NCBI RefSeq assembly: GCF_000302535.1
Contig: NC_018708.1
Coordinates: 4,278,001 to 4,342,000, forward strand
Source of the DNA: Acidovorax sp. KKS102
Lineage (GTDB): Bacteria > Pseudomonadota > Gammaproteobacteria > Burkholderiales > Burkholderiaceae_C
Reading direction: 5' to 3'
Length of the DNA stretch: 64,000 nucleotides
Part shown: positions 30,046 through 39,882 of the stretch, piece by piece
Layout: the number at the start of each line of letters is the position of its first letter
Position numbering within the stretch: the stretch's first letter is position 1
Program-made: the position numbers and the translations under genes
The notes under the pieces: model-generated
Told to the model about the DNA's origin: nothing
Databases searched by the model: none
The model's input: the letters and a program-made list of their open reading frames with translations, nothing else

Positions 30046-31425
30046 TCAGAAAGGCATCTTGGGCATGCCTCCGCCGCCCATGCCCTTCATGCCGCCCATG
30101 CGCTTCATCATCTTCATCAGGCCGCCGCCCTTCATCTTCTTCATCATGCCCTGCATCTGTTCAAACTCCTTGAGCAGGCGGTTGACCTCCTGGACATGCA
30201 CGCCCGCGCCATTGGCAATGCGCTTCTTGCGCGTGGCCTTGATGAGTTCGGGCTTGCGGCGCTCCAGGGGCGTCATGCTCTGGATGATGCCTTCCTTGCG
30301 CTTGATGTCTTTTTCGGCCTTGTCCATGTCCAGCGAACCGGCCTTGGCGGTGAGCTGAGAGGGCAGCTTGTCCATCAGGCTCGAAAGCCCGCCCATCTGC
30401 TTCATCTGCTGGATCTGCGAGAGAAAGTCGTTCAGGTCGAACCCGTCACCGCTCTTGACCTTGGCCGCCAGCTTTTGTGCGGCCTCCATGTCCACCCCGG
30501 CGGTGACCTGCTCCACCAGCGCCACGATGTCGCCCATGCCCAGGATGCGGCCCGCATGGCGTTCGGCATCGAACACTTCCAGCCCGTCGATCTTCTCCGA
30601 GACACCCGCAAACTTGATGGGCGCCCCGGTGATCTGGCGCACGGACAGCGCGGCACCGCCGCGTGAGTCGCCGTCCAGCTTGGTGAGCACGATGCCGGTG
30701 AGGGGCAGCGCTTCCTTGAAGGCCTTGGCCGTGTTGATGGCGTCCTGGCCCTGCATGGCATCCACCACGAACAGGGTCTCGACGGGATTGATCGCTGCAT
30801 GCAGGTCCTTGATTTCCTTCATCAAGGCTTCGTCGATGGCCAGGCGGCCGGCCGTATCGACCAGCAGCACGTCAAAGTAGTGCTTCTTGGCGTAGTCGAG
30901 GGCAGCGCGGGCGATGTCGAGCGGCTTCTGGTCGGGCGTGCTGGGGAACCATTCGGCACCGGCCTGCTTGGTCACGGTCTTGAGCTGCTCGATGGCCGCC
31001 GGGCGGTACACGTCGCCCGACACGGTCAGCACCTTCTTCTTGCGCTTTTCGATCAGGTGCTTGGCCAGCTTGGCCGTGGTGGTGGTCTTGCCCGCACCTT
31101 GCAGGCCGGCCATCAGGATCACGGCAGGCGGCTGGGCGGCCAGATTGATGTCGGCCACGCCCTCGCCCATGGTGGCGGCCAGTTCGCGGTTGACGATGCT
31201 GACCAGCGTCTGCCCGGGCTTGAGCGAGCCCAGCACCTCCTGGCCCAGGGCCTTTTCCTTCACGCGGGCGATGAAGTCGCGCACCACGGGCAGGGCCACG
31301 TCGGCTTCGAGCAGCGCCATGCGCACTTCGCGCAGCATGTCCTGCACGTTGGATTCGGTGATGCGGGCCTGGCCGCGCATCTCCTTGACGAGGCGCGTGA
31401 GTTTGTCGGTAAGGGCGGAGGCCAT
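30046..31425 (-). CDS. ffh: Signal recognition particle protein
   Basis: SRP54-type GTPase, 459 residues: N-terminal helical domain, G domain with GLQGAGKTTTTAKLA (P-loop), VDTAGRLAIDE, TKLDGDSRGGAAL and GMGDI, and a C-terminal Met-rich M domain (QMQGMMKKMKGGGLMKMMKR) that binds 4.5S RNA and signal sequences. It targets inner-membrane proteins to SecYEG via FtsY. Divergent from the ypjD-pilSR run. Confidence 0.97.
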   Translation of the reverse strand: MASALTDKLTRLVKEMRGQARITESNVQDMLREVRMALLEADVALPVVRDFIARVKEKALGQEVLGSLKPGQTLVSIVNRELAATMGEGVADINLAAQPPAVILMAGLQGAGKTTTTAKLAKHLIEKRKKKVLTVSGDVYRPAAIEQLKTVTKQAGAEWFPSTPDQKPLDIARAALDYAKKHYFDVLLVDTAGRLAIDEALMKEIKDLHAAINPVETLFVVDAMQGQDAINTAKAFKEALPLTGIVLTKLDGDSRGGAALSVRQITGAPIKFAGVSEKIDGLEVFDAERHAGRILGMGDIVALVEQVTAGVDMEAAQKLAAKVKSGDGFDLNDFLSQIQQMKQMGGLSSLMDKLPSQLTAKAGSLDMDKAEKDIKRKEGIIQSMTPLERRKPELIKATRKKRIANGAGVHVQEVNRLLKEFEQMQGMMKKMKGGGLMKMMKRMGGMKGMGGGGMPKMPF

Positions 31426-31523
31426 AGGGGTGTTTCCGGTATTGGCTGCGCGCCGTCAACAAGGGCGTTGCGTGCGCAGCCCCGCCAGGGCGCTGGCGGT
31501 GGGCGAAAGGCTAAACTGTGCCC

Positions 31524-32321
31524 ATGATTTTAACGAGTAGCTCCCCCGTCAGTTGGCTGCTGGCCCTGGCCGCTGCCGTGGCCTATGCCGTGCCGGCTGC
31601 CGCAGCCTCCCGCCTGGGGGCTGCAGCAGCGCGCAATGCGCTGCTGGTCGCGTGGTTGCTGCACGGCGCGGTGCTGGTCTGGGGCCTGTGGGGCGATGCG
31701 CCCCGGTTCGGTTTTGCGCCCGCGCTGTCGATGACCGCCTGGCTGGTGCTCACGGTCTATGCCGTGGAACGGCAGTTGTTTCCACAAATGCAGTCACGCT
31801 GGGTACTGGCAGGGCTGGGCGCGGCCGCCATCGTGCTGGCCATGCTGTTCCCCGGGCAGCCGCTGCACGTGACCGCATCCGCCTGGCTGCCTTTGCACCT
31901 GGCGCTGGGCATTGCGTGTTATGGCCTGTTTGCAGCGGCGGTGGTGCATGCCTGGCTCATGACACGCGCCGAGCGCCACATCCGGCAGGCTGAAGACCCG
32001 CACAGCGGCATCCCACTACTGACGCTGGAGCGACTGACCTTCCGGTTCGTGACGGCGGGGTTTGTGCTGCTCACCGCCACCTTGCTGGCCGGTTGGCTGT
32101 TTGGCGAGACGCTGTATGGCCGGGCCTGGCGGTGGGACCACAAGGCCGTGTTTTCAATGCTCTCATGGCTGACCTTTGCCACGCTGCTGCTGGGCCGTGC
32201 CCGCTTTGGCTGGCGGGGCCGCAATGCGGTGCGTGTGTTGTATGCGGGCTCGGCCCTGTTGCTGCTGGCCTATGTGGGCTCGCGTTTTGTATTGGAAGTT
32301 GTTCTGGGCCGCAGCGCATGA
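31524..32321 (+). CDS. ypjD: Cytochrome c assembly (CcsA/YpjD) family membrane protein
   Basis: 265 residues, about eight membrane helices. The C-terminal half has the CcsA-type tryptophan-rich and His-containing segments (LPLHLALGIACYGLF, RAWRWDHKAVFSMLSWLTF). YpjD proteins of proteobacteria sit next to ffh and are uncharacterised; a role in haem or cytochrome handling is inferred from the family. ATG 31524 is preferred to the in-frame GTG at 31518. Its stop overlaps the next ATG (ATGA). Confidence 0.85.
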   Translation: MILTSSSPVSWLLALAAAVAYAVPAAAASRLGAAAARNALLVAWLLHGAVLVWGLWGDAPRFGFAPALSMTAWLVLTVYAVERQLFPQMQSRWVLAGLGAAAIVLAMLFPGQPLHVTASAWLPLHLALGIACYGLFAAAVVHAWLMTRAERHIRQAEDPHSGIPLLTLERLTFRFVTAGFVLLTATLLAGWLFGETLYGRAWRWDHKAVFSMLSWLTFATLLLGRARFGWRGRNAVRVLYAGSALLLLAYVGSRFVLEVVLGRSA

Positions 32322-32545
32322 AGTACCTGGTCTTGTTGGTCGTCATCGCGGTGGCCGTAGGTATCTGGCGCAGCCGCCGCGCCCCTGATGCGGCGGCGCC
32401 CAAAGCGCCCCCCACACCGCCTGCCCTGCCGCAGGACATGCTGGCCTGCGCGCACTGCGGCGTGCACATCCCGCAGGCCGAAGCCCTGATGATGGGCAGT
32501 CAGGCCTATTGCAGCGCCGAGCACCGGCGCATGGGCCCGGCCTGA
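32318..32545 (+). CDS. PP0621-family small membrane protein with zinc-ribbon
   Basis: 75 residues. One N-terminal membrane helix (YLVLLVVIAVAVGIW), an Ala/Pro linker, then a metal-site pattern CAHCGVHIP...YCSAEH (C-x2-C, then C and H). It overlaps ypjD by 4 nt and lies 22 nt before pilS. The family is conserved in this position in beta- and gamma-proteobacteria but has no known function. Confidence 0.85.
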   Translation: MKYLVLLVVIAVAVGIWRSRRAPDAAAPKAPPTPPALPQDMLACAHCGVHIPQAEALMMGSQAYCSAEHRRMGPA

Positions 32546-32567
32546 ACGACGCCTTGCCGTTGTGACC

Positions 32568-34271
32568 ATGCAAGCAGCGCCCGCAGGCCCACTGCCGCCT
32601 TCCGCAGACGCCCCCTTCGCACGGCTGTGGCTCGGTTTTCTGACGGGCCGCGTCATGGTGGCCCTGGCACTTTTGGTGCTGCAGGGGGCCGGGCAACTCA
32701 TCAACCAAGCGGAGAGTCCTACCGTAATTGCGGTCTGTGTCGCCTACCTCGTAGCTACCATGGTGCTGCGGGTGCTGTCGCGTAAAGCCCCGCCGTCGCC
32801 CGGCGCCGGCCCGCAGTGGCTGCCCTCCATTGGTGTGGACCTGGCGGCGATCACTGCGCTGCAGTTGTTGCATGCGGGCACCATGAACTACACGCCCCTG
32901 TTCGGCCTGCCCATCCTGATCGCAGCGGTCATGGGCACGCTGACCCTGGCCCTGGGCACCACTGCCGCAGTCACGCTGCTGCTGCTGGGCTGGGCCTGGT
33001 GGGTGGGCCAGTACAGCACGGGCGACGAGGGCCAGCGCTACCTGCAAAGTGCGCTGACCGGCACAGGCTACTTCATCGTGAGCTATCTGGTGCACCAGCT
33101 GGCCACCCGCCTGGCGCGCGAACAGGAAGTGGCGCAACAAAGCCAGATCGCGGCGCGCGTGCAAACGCAGGTCAGTGCACTGGTCATCCAGAACCTGACC
33201 GACGGGGTGCTGGTGGTGGACGAGACCGATGTGGTGCGCATTGCCAACCCCGCAGGGCTGCAGCTGTTGGGTGGCGTGGCACTGACCGAGTTGCCGTTTG
33301 CCCTGACCTCCACCGCGCCGTGGCACCCCCTGGTGATCCTGGCGCGGCGCACCTTCCGTCACGAACAGCCCCAGACGGCCGATGTTGATCTGCTGCACGA
33401 AGGCCAGAGCCCCACCGGCCTGCATGTGCGCACCTGGCTCACGTCCACACGCAATGCGGCCTTGCAGACGCACTCCGAGCGGCTGTGCGTGATGTTCCTG
33501 CACGACTTGCGGGAAATGGAAGCGCGGTTGCGCACCGAAAAACTCGCGGCCATGGGCCGCATGTCTGCCGCCGTGGCCCACGAGATCCGCAACCCGCTGG
33601 CCGCCATCGTGCAGGCCAATGCCCTGCTGGAAGAAGACCTGCACGAGCCGGCACAAAAGCGCCTGGCGCACATGGTGCAGCAGAACGCCGACCGCCTGGC
33701 ACGCATTGCCGAAGAGGTGCTGGACATTGCCCGCGTGCAGCACCAGATCAGCCACGCCCCCGCCTCCACCGTGGTGCTGGACGAAACCGTCGCCCAGATC
33801 TGGAACGACTGGCAGGCCCAGGACCCCGCGCGGCGACGCGCCGTGGTGTCGCTGGATACCGGTGCCACCCAGGTGGAGTTTGACGCCGAGCACCTGCGTC
33901 GCGTTCTGGTCAACCTGCTGGACAACGCCCTGCGCTACATGGGCCCGGAGCCCGACTCGCTGTCGGTGACCACGCGCAATACGCCTGCCGGCCAGGTCAG
34001 CCTGCAGGTGTGGAGCGACGGAGCGCCCATGGACAAATCTGTGGAGCGGCATCTGTTCGAGCCCTTCTTCTCGTCCGAGAGCCGCTCCAGCGGCCTGGGC
34101 CTCTATATTTGCCGGGAGCTGTGCCAGCGCCATGGCGCCTCCATCAGCTACCAGCGCCTGAACCGCCCCACCGCACGCGGAGACATCGGAGGCAACGCCT
34201 TCACCGTGGGCTTCCGCCGCACGACCCGCCCCGCCGACAATGCCACCTTGTTTGACACCATCGTGGTCTGA
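32568..34271 (+). CDS. pilS: Type IV pilus two-component sensor kinase PilS
   Basis: 567 residues from ATG 32568 (the GTG two codons earlier is less likely). Six membrane helices in the first 190 residues, a PAS-like segment (LTDGVLVVDETDVVRIANPA), then HisKA with AAVAHEIRNPLAAIVQANA and an HATPase domain (LVNLLDNALRYM, SSGLGLYICRELC). PilS senses pilin in the inner membrane and phosphorylates PilR. Adjacent to pilR. Confidence 0.95.
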   Translation: MQAAPAGPLPPSADAPFARLWLGFLTGRVMVALALLVLQGAGQLINQAESPTVIAVCVAYLVATMVLRVLSRKAPPSPGAGPQWLPSIGVDLAAITALQLLHAGTMNYTPLFGLPILIAAVMGTLTLALGTTAAVTLLLLGWAWWVGQYSTGDEGQRYLQSALTGTGYFIVSYLVHQLATRLAREQEVAQQSQIAARVQTQVSALVIQNLTDGVLVVDETDVVRIANPAGLQLLGGVALTELPFALTSTAPWHPLVILARRTFRHEQPQTADVDLLHEGQSPTGLHVRTWLTSTRNAALQTHSERLCVMFLHDLREMEARLRTEKLAAMGRMSAAVAHEIRNPLAAIVQANALLEEDLHEPAQKRLAHMVQQNADRLARIAEEVLDIARVQHQISHAPASTVVLDETVAQIWNDWQAQDPARRRAVVSLDTGATQVEFDAEHLRRVLVNLLDNALRYMGPEPDSLSVTTRNTPAGQVSLQVWSDGAPMDKSVERHLFEPFFSSESRSSGLGLYICRELCQRHGASISYQRLNRPTARGDIGGNAFTVGFRRTTRPADNATLFDTIVV

Positions 34272-34282
34272 CTGCAGCCTCC

Positions 34283-35818
34283 ATGAACGCCCCTGCCGCC
34301 TCCATCCTTGTCGTTGACGACGAACCCGATCTGCGCACCCTGTACGAGCTCACCTTGCTGCGCGAGGGCTACCGGGTCGAGACCGCGTCCAACGTGCAGG
34401 AGGCCCGCGAGCAACTCAAGGCCCAGCGTTTTGACGCGGTGATCACCGACATGCGGCTGCCTGACGGGTTTGGCATGGAGCTTCTGCAGGACCTGCGCGA
34501 CCAGCAGCGCCGGGAGCGCTGCGTGGTCATGACCGCCTACGGATCGGCAGAAAACGCGGTCGAGGCGCTGCGTGCGGGGGCCTTCGACTATCTCACCAAG
34601 CCCGTGGACCTCAAGCAGTTCCGCTCGGTGGTGGCCTCGACCATCCAGGGCACCGGCGGAGTCCCCCCTCCGCGTGCGGCACGCAGCAACGGCTCCAGCC
34701 GGTCTCCCAATGCGGCGGCCAGCGAATTCGGCAGTGCCAACGCCGCCCTGGATCGCCTGGTGGGCGAGTCCGACGCCATCCGCAACGTCAAACAGCGCGT
34801 GGCCAAGGTGTCGCGCGGCATGGCGCCCGTGCTGATCCATGGCGAGTCGGGCACCGGCAAGGAGTTGGTGGCCCAGGCCTTGCACGCCAGCAGCCAGCGC
34901 GCGGATGGCCCCCTGGTCGCCGTGAACTGCGGAGCCATCCCTGAAAACCTGCTGGAAGCCGAATTCTTTGGTGCCCGAAAGGGCTCCTACACCGGGGCTT
35001 CGCAAGACCGTGACGGCTACTTCCAGGCCGCACGCGGGGGCACCCTGTTCCTCGACGAAATCGGTGACCTGCCGCTGGCGATGCAATCCAAGTTGTTGCG
35101 CGCCATCCAGGAGCGCAGCGTGCGGCCGCTGGGCTCCACCCAGGAAGAAACCGTGGACGTGCGCATCGTCAGCGCCACCCACCGCGACCTGGCGGCCGAT
35201 GTCCAGGCCGGCCGGTTCCGCCAGGATCTGTACTACCGGCTCAATGTGATCGAGATCGTCATCCCGCCGCTGCGCGAGCGCAGGGAGGATCTGCCCGCAC
35301 TGTGTGCAGCACTGCTCACCCGCATTGCCAACGAGTCCGGCATGCCGGTACCCCAGCTCACCGACCATGCACTGAACGCCATCGCCGCCCACCCACTGAC
35401 CGGAAACGTACGCGAGCTGGAAAACCTGCTGCACCGTGCAGTCGCGTTGAGCGATGGGGACGAGTTGCAGGTGGATGCGCCCAGCGGCGCGGCAGAGGTG
35501 CAGAGGGCGCGCCCTACACCGTCCGCGTTGGCCAGTGCGGCAGAGGTTCCGACTGGCGGAGCCTCCTCCCCGCCCGATACCGCCCCAACCCAACAGCCTC
35601 TGGCCAGCGGATGCACCGTGCCCCTCCCCAGCGACCTGCAGGCCTGGCTGGATCAGCAGGAGCGCGAGATCCTGATCCGCGCGCTCAAAGAATCCGGATT
35701 CAATCGCACGGCCACGGCGGCACGCCTGGGCATCAGCCTGCGCCAGATTCGCTACCGCATTGCCCGGCTGAACATCGCGGTACCCAACGACCAGGACCCG
35801 CATGACGACCAGGGCTGA
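34283..35818 (+). CDS. pilR: Type IV pilus sigma54 response regulator PilR
   Basis: 511 residues: receiver (ILVVDDEPDLR, VITDMRLPDGFG, YLTKPVDLKQF), AAA+ domain with Walker A GESGTGKELVAQ, loop GSYTGA in place of GAFTGA, Walker B GGTLFLDEIGD, and a C-terminal Fis-type helix-turn-helix (NRTATAARLGISLRQIRYRI). It activates sigma54 transcription of pilA; no pilA is in the window. A Pro/Ala linker of about 60 residues separates the AAA+ and DNA-binding domains. Its end overlaps ampD by 17 nt. Confidence 0.95.
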   Translation: MNAPAASILVVDDEPDLRTLYELTLLREGYRVETASNVQEAREQLKAQRFDAVITDMRLPDGFGMELLQDLRDQQRRERCVVMTAYGSAENAVEALRAGAFDYLTKPVDLKQFRSVVASTIQGTGGVPPPRAARSNGSSRSPNAAASEFGSANAALDRLVGESDAIRNVKQRVAKVSRGMAPVLIHGESGTGKELVAQALHASSQRADGPLVAVNCGAIPENLLEAEFFGARKGSYTGASQDRDGYFQAARGGTLFLDEIGDLPLAMQSKLLRAIQERSVRPLGSTQEETVDVRIVSATHRDLAADVQAGRFRQDLYYRLNVIEIVIPPLRERREDLPALCAALLTRIANESGMPVPQLTDHALNAIAAHPLTGNVRELENLLHRAVALSDGDELQVDAPSGAAEVQRARPTPSALASAAEVPTGGASSPPDTAPTQQPLASGCTVPLPSDLQAWLDQQEREILIRALKESGFNRTATAARLGISLRQIRYRIARLNIAVPNDQDPHDDQG

Positions 35819-36431
35819 CAGCGCCCCGGCAGCAGCCCCCACGCACTGGGACGGCGGATGGCACTTGGCAGCCCAGCGGCTGGCATCGCCGAACTTCGGA
35901 CCACGCCCCGTACAGGCCTCGGGGGTGGACCTGATCGTGGTGCACTCCATCAGCCTGCCCCCGGGTGAATACGGCGGCGGCACTGTGCAACAGCTGTTCA
36001 CCAACACTTTGGACTGGGACGCGCACCCTTACTACCAGGGCATTCGCGGACTGCAGGTGTCCGCCCATTTTTTCATCGAGCGCACCGGTGCGCTGTGGCA
36101 GTTTGTGGATTGCGACCAGCGAGCCTGGCATGCGGGGCAATCGTTCTACCGAGGCAGGAGCCAGTGCAACGACGATTCCATCGGCATTGAACTGGAGGGC
36201 CTGGAGGGCCTCACCTTCGAGTCCGCCCAATACGAGACACTGGCCTGGGTCTGCCAGGACATTGCGCAGCGTTACCCCATCGAGCATATCGCGGGGCATG
36301 AACACATCGCCCCGGGGCGTAAGCTTGACCCCGGCCCGGGCTTTGACTGGTCCAGGCTGCAACAGGCCCTGGGCTGGCCAGCGCAGCGATTCCCGCAAGG
36401 CACACAGACGGGCCCGCAGCAGCTTCGCTGA
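35802..36431 (+). CDS. ampD: 1,6-anhydro-N-acetylmuramyl-L-alanine amidase
   Basis: Cytosolic zinc amidase of cell-wall recycling that removes the peptide from anhMurNAc-peptides. 209 residues. Zinc ligands appear in LIVVHSISLPPGEYGG (His), IAGHEHIAPGRKLDPGPGFDW (His and Asp). VSAHFFIERTGALWQFV and RAWHAGQS are also typical. Loss of AmpD raises beta-lactamase inducer levels in other bacteria. It starts inside the pilR end. The recycling ligase gene mpl is also in this window at 49006. Confidence 0.95.
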   Translation: MTTRADSAPAAAPTHWDGGWHLAAQRLASPNFGPRPVQASGVDLIVVHSISLPPGEYGGGTVQQLFTNTLDWDAHPYYQGIRGLQVSAHFFIERTGALWQFVDCDQRAWHAGQSFYRGRSQCNDDSIGIELEGLEGLTFESAQYETLAWVCQDIAQRYPIEHIAGHEHIAPGRKLDPGPGFDWSRLQQALGWPAQRFPQGTQTGPQQLR

Positions 36432-36478
36432 CGCCGCGCTTTCACTGTCGCACGGGCGCATCAAGGCAATTTTTTCTT

Positions 36479-36499
36479 TGTGCGTTCGCACATATTTTT
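36479..36499 (+). terminator. Weak terminator candidate after ampD
   Basis: TGTGC-GTTC-GCACA 5-bp stem followed by TATTTTT. Apart from this, the 36432-36668 stretch holds no gene, RNA family or other signal I recognise; the promoter region of nrdA begins at 36669. Confidence 0.4.
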
Positions 36500-36668
36500 G
36501 CAGCCAAGCACAGCGCGGCCTGGCGCAGGAAATCCGCCGCCAAGGTACGCCGCTGCAAGGTTTTGCATCGCCCACATCGCGTTTACAAGGGTTCGCCGCA
36601 GGTGCCTATTGCCAAGGCAACGGGGTTGGGAACCTGCTGTTTCGGTTTTGGGGACTCATTCCAGCGGT

Positions 36669-36716
36669 ACACTACCGGTAGTGTCTTGAACCGCCTCGAC
36701 ACACCATATATAGTGT
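36669..36716 (+). promoter_or_regulatory. Paired NrdR boxes overlapping the nrdAB promoter
   Basis: Two 16-bp palindromes, ACACTACCGGTAGTGT (36669-36684) and ACACCATATATAGTGT (36701-36716), centred 32 bp apart (three helical turns), fit the NrdR box pattern and its paired arrangement. A sigma70-like promoter TTGAAC (36686-36691), 17 bp, TATAGT (36709-36714) lies between and under the second box, so NrdR should repress. The leader to the nrdA ATG is about 90 nt. Confidence 0.9.
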
Positions 36717-36807
36717 GCGCCAGACTGAAGTCCGGTGCAGCACCAACACACTGCGGCGGCGCTCCAGGCCGCACGCCACCCCAGACAGCCCACAGAAGAG
36801 GACACCC

Positions 36808-39747
36808 ATGCAAGCTGCTTTGAACACGCCTTCCCCATCGCCCACCACCTCTGCGGATACCGCCACACACGCTGCAGCGGCCGCAGCTTCCGGGCACCCG
36901 CTCACGCATTACCAGATCATTCGCCGCAACGGCGCGGTGGTGCCGTTCGAGCCCCAGAAAATTGCAGTGGCGATGATGAAGGCGTTTCTGGCAGTGCACG
37001 GCACGCAGGGCGCCGCCTCTGCCAGCGTGCGCGAGGTGGTAGATACGCTCACCCAGAACGTGGTCCGCGCCCTGATGCGCTCGCGCCCGGGCGGCGGCAC
37101 CTTCCATATTGAAGATGTGCAGGACCAGGTCGAGCTGGGCCTGATGCGCGGCGAGCACCACGAAGTCGCCCGCGCCTACGTGCTGTACCGCGAGCGCCGC
37201 ACGCAGGAGCGCGCCCACCACCAGGAACAGCTCGCTCCCGCCACCCCGGTGATGCACGTGATCGACAACGGCCAACGTGTGCAGCTGGACATCCTGCGCC
37301 TGCACGCATTGATCGAGTCGGCCTGCGCCAACCTGGGCGCTGACATCAAGGCCGCTCCCATCGTCGCCGAGACCATGCGCAACCTGTATGACGGCGTTCC
37401 CATGGACGAGGTCTACAAGGCATCCATTCTGGCCGCCCGCACCCTGATCGAAAAAGATCCCGACTACACCTACGCCACGGCCCGCCTGCTGCTGCACACC
37501 ATAGTACGTGAGGTGCTGGGGCGTGACGTGACCCAAAGCGACATGGGCCAGGCCTACAAGGACTATTTCCCCACCTTCATCCAGAAGGGGGTGGACAACG
37601 AGCTGCTGGACGAGCGCCTGCTCAAGCAATACGACCTGAACCGCCTGGGTGCTGCGCTCAAGGCCGAGCGCGACCTGCAGTTCGATTACCTGGGCCTGCA
37701 GACGCTGTACGACCGCTACTTCCTGCACGTCAAGAAGACCCGCATCGAGCTGCCCCAAGCCTTCTTCATGCGCGTGGCCATGGGCCTGGCGCTGAACGAA
37801 ACCGACCGCGAGGCCCGCGCCATCGAGTTCTACGAAGTGCTGTCTAGCTTCGACTTCATGTCCAGCACGCCCACGCTGTTCAACAGCGGTACGCTGCGCT
37901 CACAGCTGTCGAGTTGCTACCTGACCACGGTGCCGGACGACCTCGATGGCATCTACGAGTCCATCAAGGAAAACGCCCTGCTGTCCAAGTTCGCGGGCGG
38001 CTTGGGCAACGACTGGACGCGCGTGCGCGCACTGGGCAGCCACATCAAAGGCACCAACGGCGAATCGCAAGGCGTGGTGCCGTTCCTGAAGGTGGTGAAC
38101 GACACGGCCGTGGCGGTGAATCAGGGCGGCAAGCGCAAGGGCGCCGTCTGTACGTACCTGGAAACCTGGCACCTGGACATCGAAGAGTTCCTGGAACTGC
38201 GCAAGAACACCGGCGACGACCGCCGCCGCACGCACGACATGAACACGGCGAACTGGATTCCCGACCTGTTCATGCGCCGCGTGATGGAAAAGGGCACCTG
38301 GACCCTGTTCTCGCCCTCCAACGTGCCGGATCTGCACGATCTGTTCGGCGCCGACTTTGAAAAGGCCTATGTGGCTTACGAAGAAAAAGCCGCACGCGGC
38401 GAGATCAAGCCCGCCAAGACCGTGCAGGCCACCGACCTCTGGCGCAAGATTCTGACCATGCTGTTTGAAACCGGCCATCCCTGGATCACGTTCAAGGATG
38501 CCTGCAACGTGCGCTCGCCCCAGCAGCACGCTGGCGTGGTGCACTCGTCCAACCTGTGCACCGAGATCACGCTGAACACCAGCGATACCGAAACTGCCGT
38601 TTGCAACCTTGGCTCGGTCAACCTGCTGCAGCACATCAAAGACGGCCAGATCGATCACGAGAAGCTCAAGAAGACCATCACCGTGGCCATGCGCATGCTG
38701 GACAACGTGATCGACATCAACTACTACGCCGTGAACAAGGCCCGCGACTCCAACCTGCGCCACCGCCCCGTGGGCCTGGGCGTGATGGCCTTCCAGGACA
38801 GCCTGTATGCGCTGCGCATTCCTTATGCCTCGCAAGAAGCAGTGGAATTCGCCGACAAGTCGATGGAAGCCATCTGCTACTACGCTTATTGGGCTTCCAC
38901 CGAGCTCGCCAAGGAACGCGGCCAGTACTCCAGCTACAAGGGTTCGCTGTGGGACCGCGGCATCCTGCCGTTTGATACGCTGGACATGCTTGCCAAGGCC
39001 CGTGGCGGTTATGTGGAAGTGGACCGCTCGTCCACGATGGACTGGGACGCCCTGCGCAAGAAGATTGCGCAGGACGGCATGCGCAACTCCAATTGCGTGG
39101 CCATTGCGCCCACTGCCACCATCTCCAACATCATCGGCGTGGATGCCTCGATCGAACCCTCGTTTGGCAACCTGTCGGTCAAGTCCAACCTGTCGGGCGA
39201 GTTCACCGTGATCAACAGCGGGCTGGTGCGCGATCTCAAGCGCCTGGGCCTGTGGGATGACGTGATGATCATGGACCTCAAGCACTTCAAGGGTTCGCTG
39301 CATCCCATCGACCGCGTGCCGCAGGACATCAAGGCGCTGTACTCCACAGCTTTTGAAGTCGAGCCTCAGTGGCTGGTGGAGGCCGCATCGCGCCGCCAGA
39401 AGTGGATTGACCAAGCACAGAGCCTGAACATCTACATGGCTGGCGCATCGGGCAAGAAGCTCGACGACACCTACAAGCTGGCATGGGTCCGTGGCCTCAA
39501 GACCACCTACTACCTGCGCACGCAAAGCGCCACACACGTCGAGATGAGCACCGTGAACACGCGCCAGCTCAATGCCGTGTCGTCGGGTGGAGACAGCGGC
39601 GCATCGGCAGCTTCTGCCACGGCGCAAGCGCAGCCCAGCCCGCTGGAAGCTGCTGCAGCAGCAGCTGCTCAACAGGCCGCGGCGGTGCCAGCGACGGACG
39701 TGAAGTTCTGCGCCATCGACGATCCTGGCTGCGAGGCCTGCCAGTAA
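36808..39747 (+). CDS. nrdA: Ribonucleoside-diphosphate reductase class Ia, alpha subunit
   Basis: 979 residues. Catalytic subunit that reduces NDPs to dNDPs. A low-complexity N-terminus of about 30 residues leads into one ATP-cone (IIRRNGAVVPFEPQKIAVAM near 38-57), the allosteric activity site. Active-site Cys: TLRSQLSSCYL, SNLCTEITLN and TAVCNLGS; C-terminal redox pair CEACQ after an Ala/Gln-rich linker. ATG 36808 has AGAGGA upstream; the in-frame region before it overlaps the NrdR boxes and is non-coding. nrdB follows after 135 nt, which contains an 8-bp stem AGCAACGC/GCGTTGCT at 39758-39789. Confidence 0.96.
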   Translation: MQAALNTPSPSPTTSADTATHAAAAAASGHPLTHYQIIRRNGAVVPFEPQKIAVAMMKAFLAVHGTQGAASASVREVVDTLTQNVVRALMRSRPGGGTFHIEDVQDQVELGLMRGEHHEVARAYVLYRERRTQERAHHQEQLAPATPVMHVIDNGQRVQLDILRLHALIESACANLGADIKAAPIVAETMRNLYDGVPMDEVYKASILAARTLIEKDPDYTYATARLLLHTIVREVLGRDVTQSDMGQAYKDYFPTFIQKGVDNELLDERLLKQYDLNRLGAALKAERDLQFDYLGLQTLYDRYFLHVKKTRIELPQAFFMRVAMGLALNETDREARAIEFYEVLSSFDFMSSTPTLFNSGTLRSQLSSCYLTTVPDDLDGIYESIKENALLSKFAGGLGNDWTRVRALGSHIKGTNGESQGVVPFLKVVNDTAVAVNQGGKRKGAVCTYLETWHLDIEEFLELRKNTGDDRRRTHDMNTANWIPDLFMRRVMEKGTWTLFSPSNVPDLHDLFGADFEKAYVAYEEKAARGEIKPAKTVQATDLWRKILTMLFETGHPWITFKDACNVRSPQQHAGVVHSSNLCTEITLNTSDTETAVCNLGSVNLLQHIKDGQIDHEKLKKTITVAMRMLDNVIDINYYAVNKARDSNLRHRPVGLGVMAFQDSLYALRIPYASQEAVEFADKSMEAICYYAYWASTELAKERGQYSSYKGSLWDRGILPFDTLDMLAKARGGYVEVDRSSTMDWDALRKKIAQDGMRNSNCVAIAPTATISNIIGVDASIEPSFGNLSVKSNLSGEFTVINSGLVRDLKRLGLWDDVMIMDLKHFKGSLHPIDRVPQDIKALYSTAFEVEPQWLVEAASRRQKWIDQAQSLNIYMAGASGKKLDDTYKLAWVRGLKTTYYLRTQSATHVEMSTVNTRQLNAVSSGGDSGASAASATAQAQPSPLEAAAAAAAQQAAAVPATDVKFCAIDDPGCEACQ

Positions 39748-39882
39748 GCACTTTGCGAGCAACGCTTCGGAATCGCCCGGGGCGTTGCTTCGGTGCTGTG
39801 AAGCAACAAAACCTTGCTGCACAACGCTTCAGTGCTTTTCTTTTCGCAGCACTGCTTTCATAATCCGAACACTGGAAAATCT

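Noticed and set aside
32343..34133. Long open frame antisense to pilS
   Set aside because: pilS has complete kinase motifs; the antisense frame has none.
36540..36660. nrdA upstream region considered as a cobalamin-type riboswitch
   Set aside because: No recognisable B12-box or conserved core. The NrdR boxes and promoter lie downstream of it, and class Ia RNR does not need B12.
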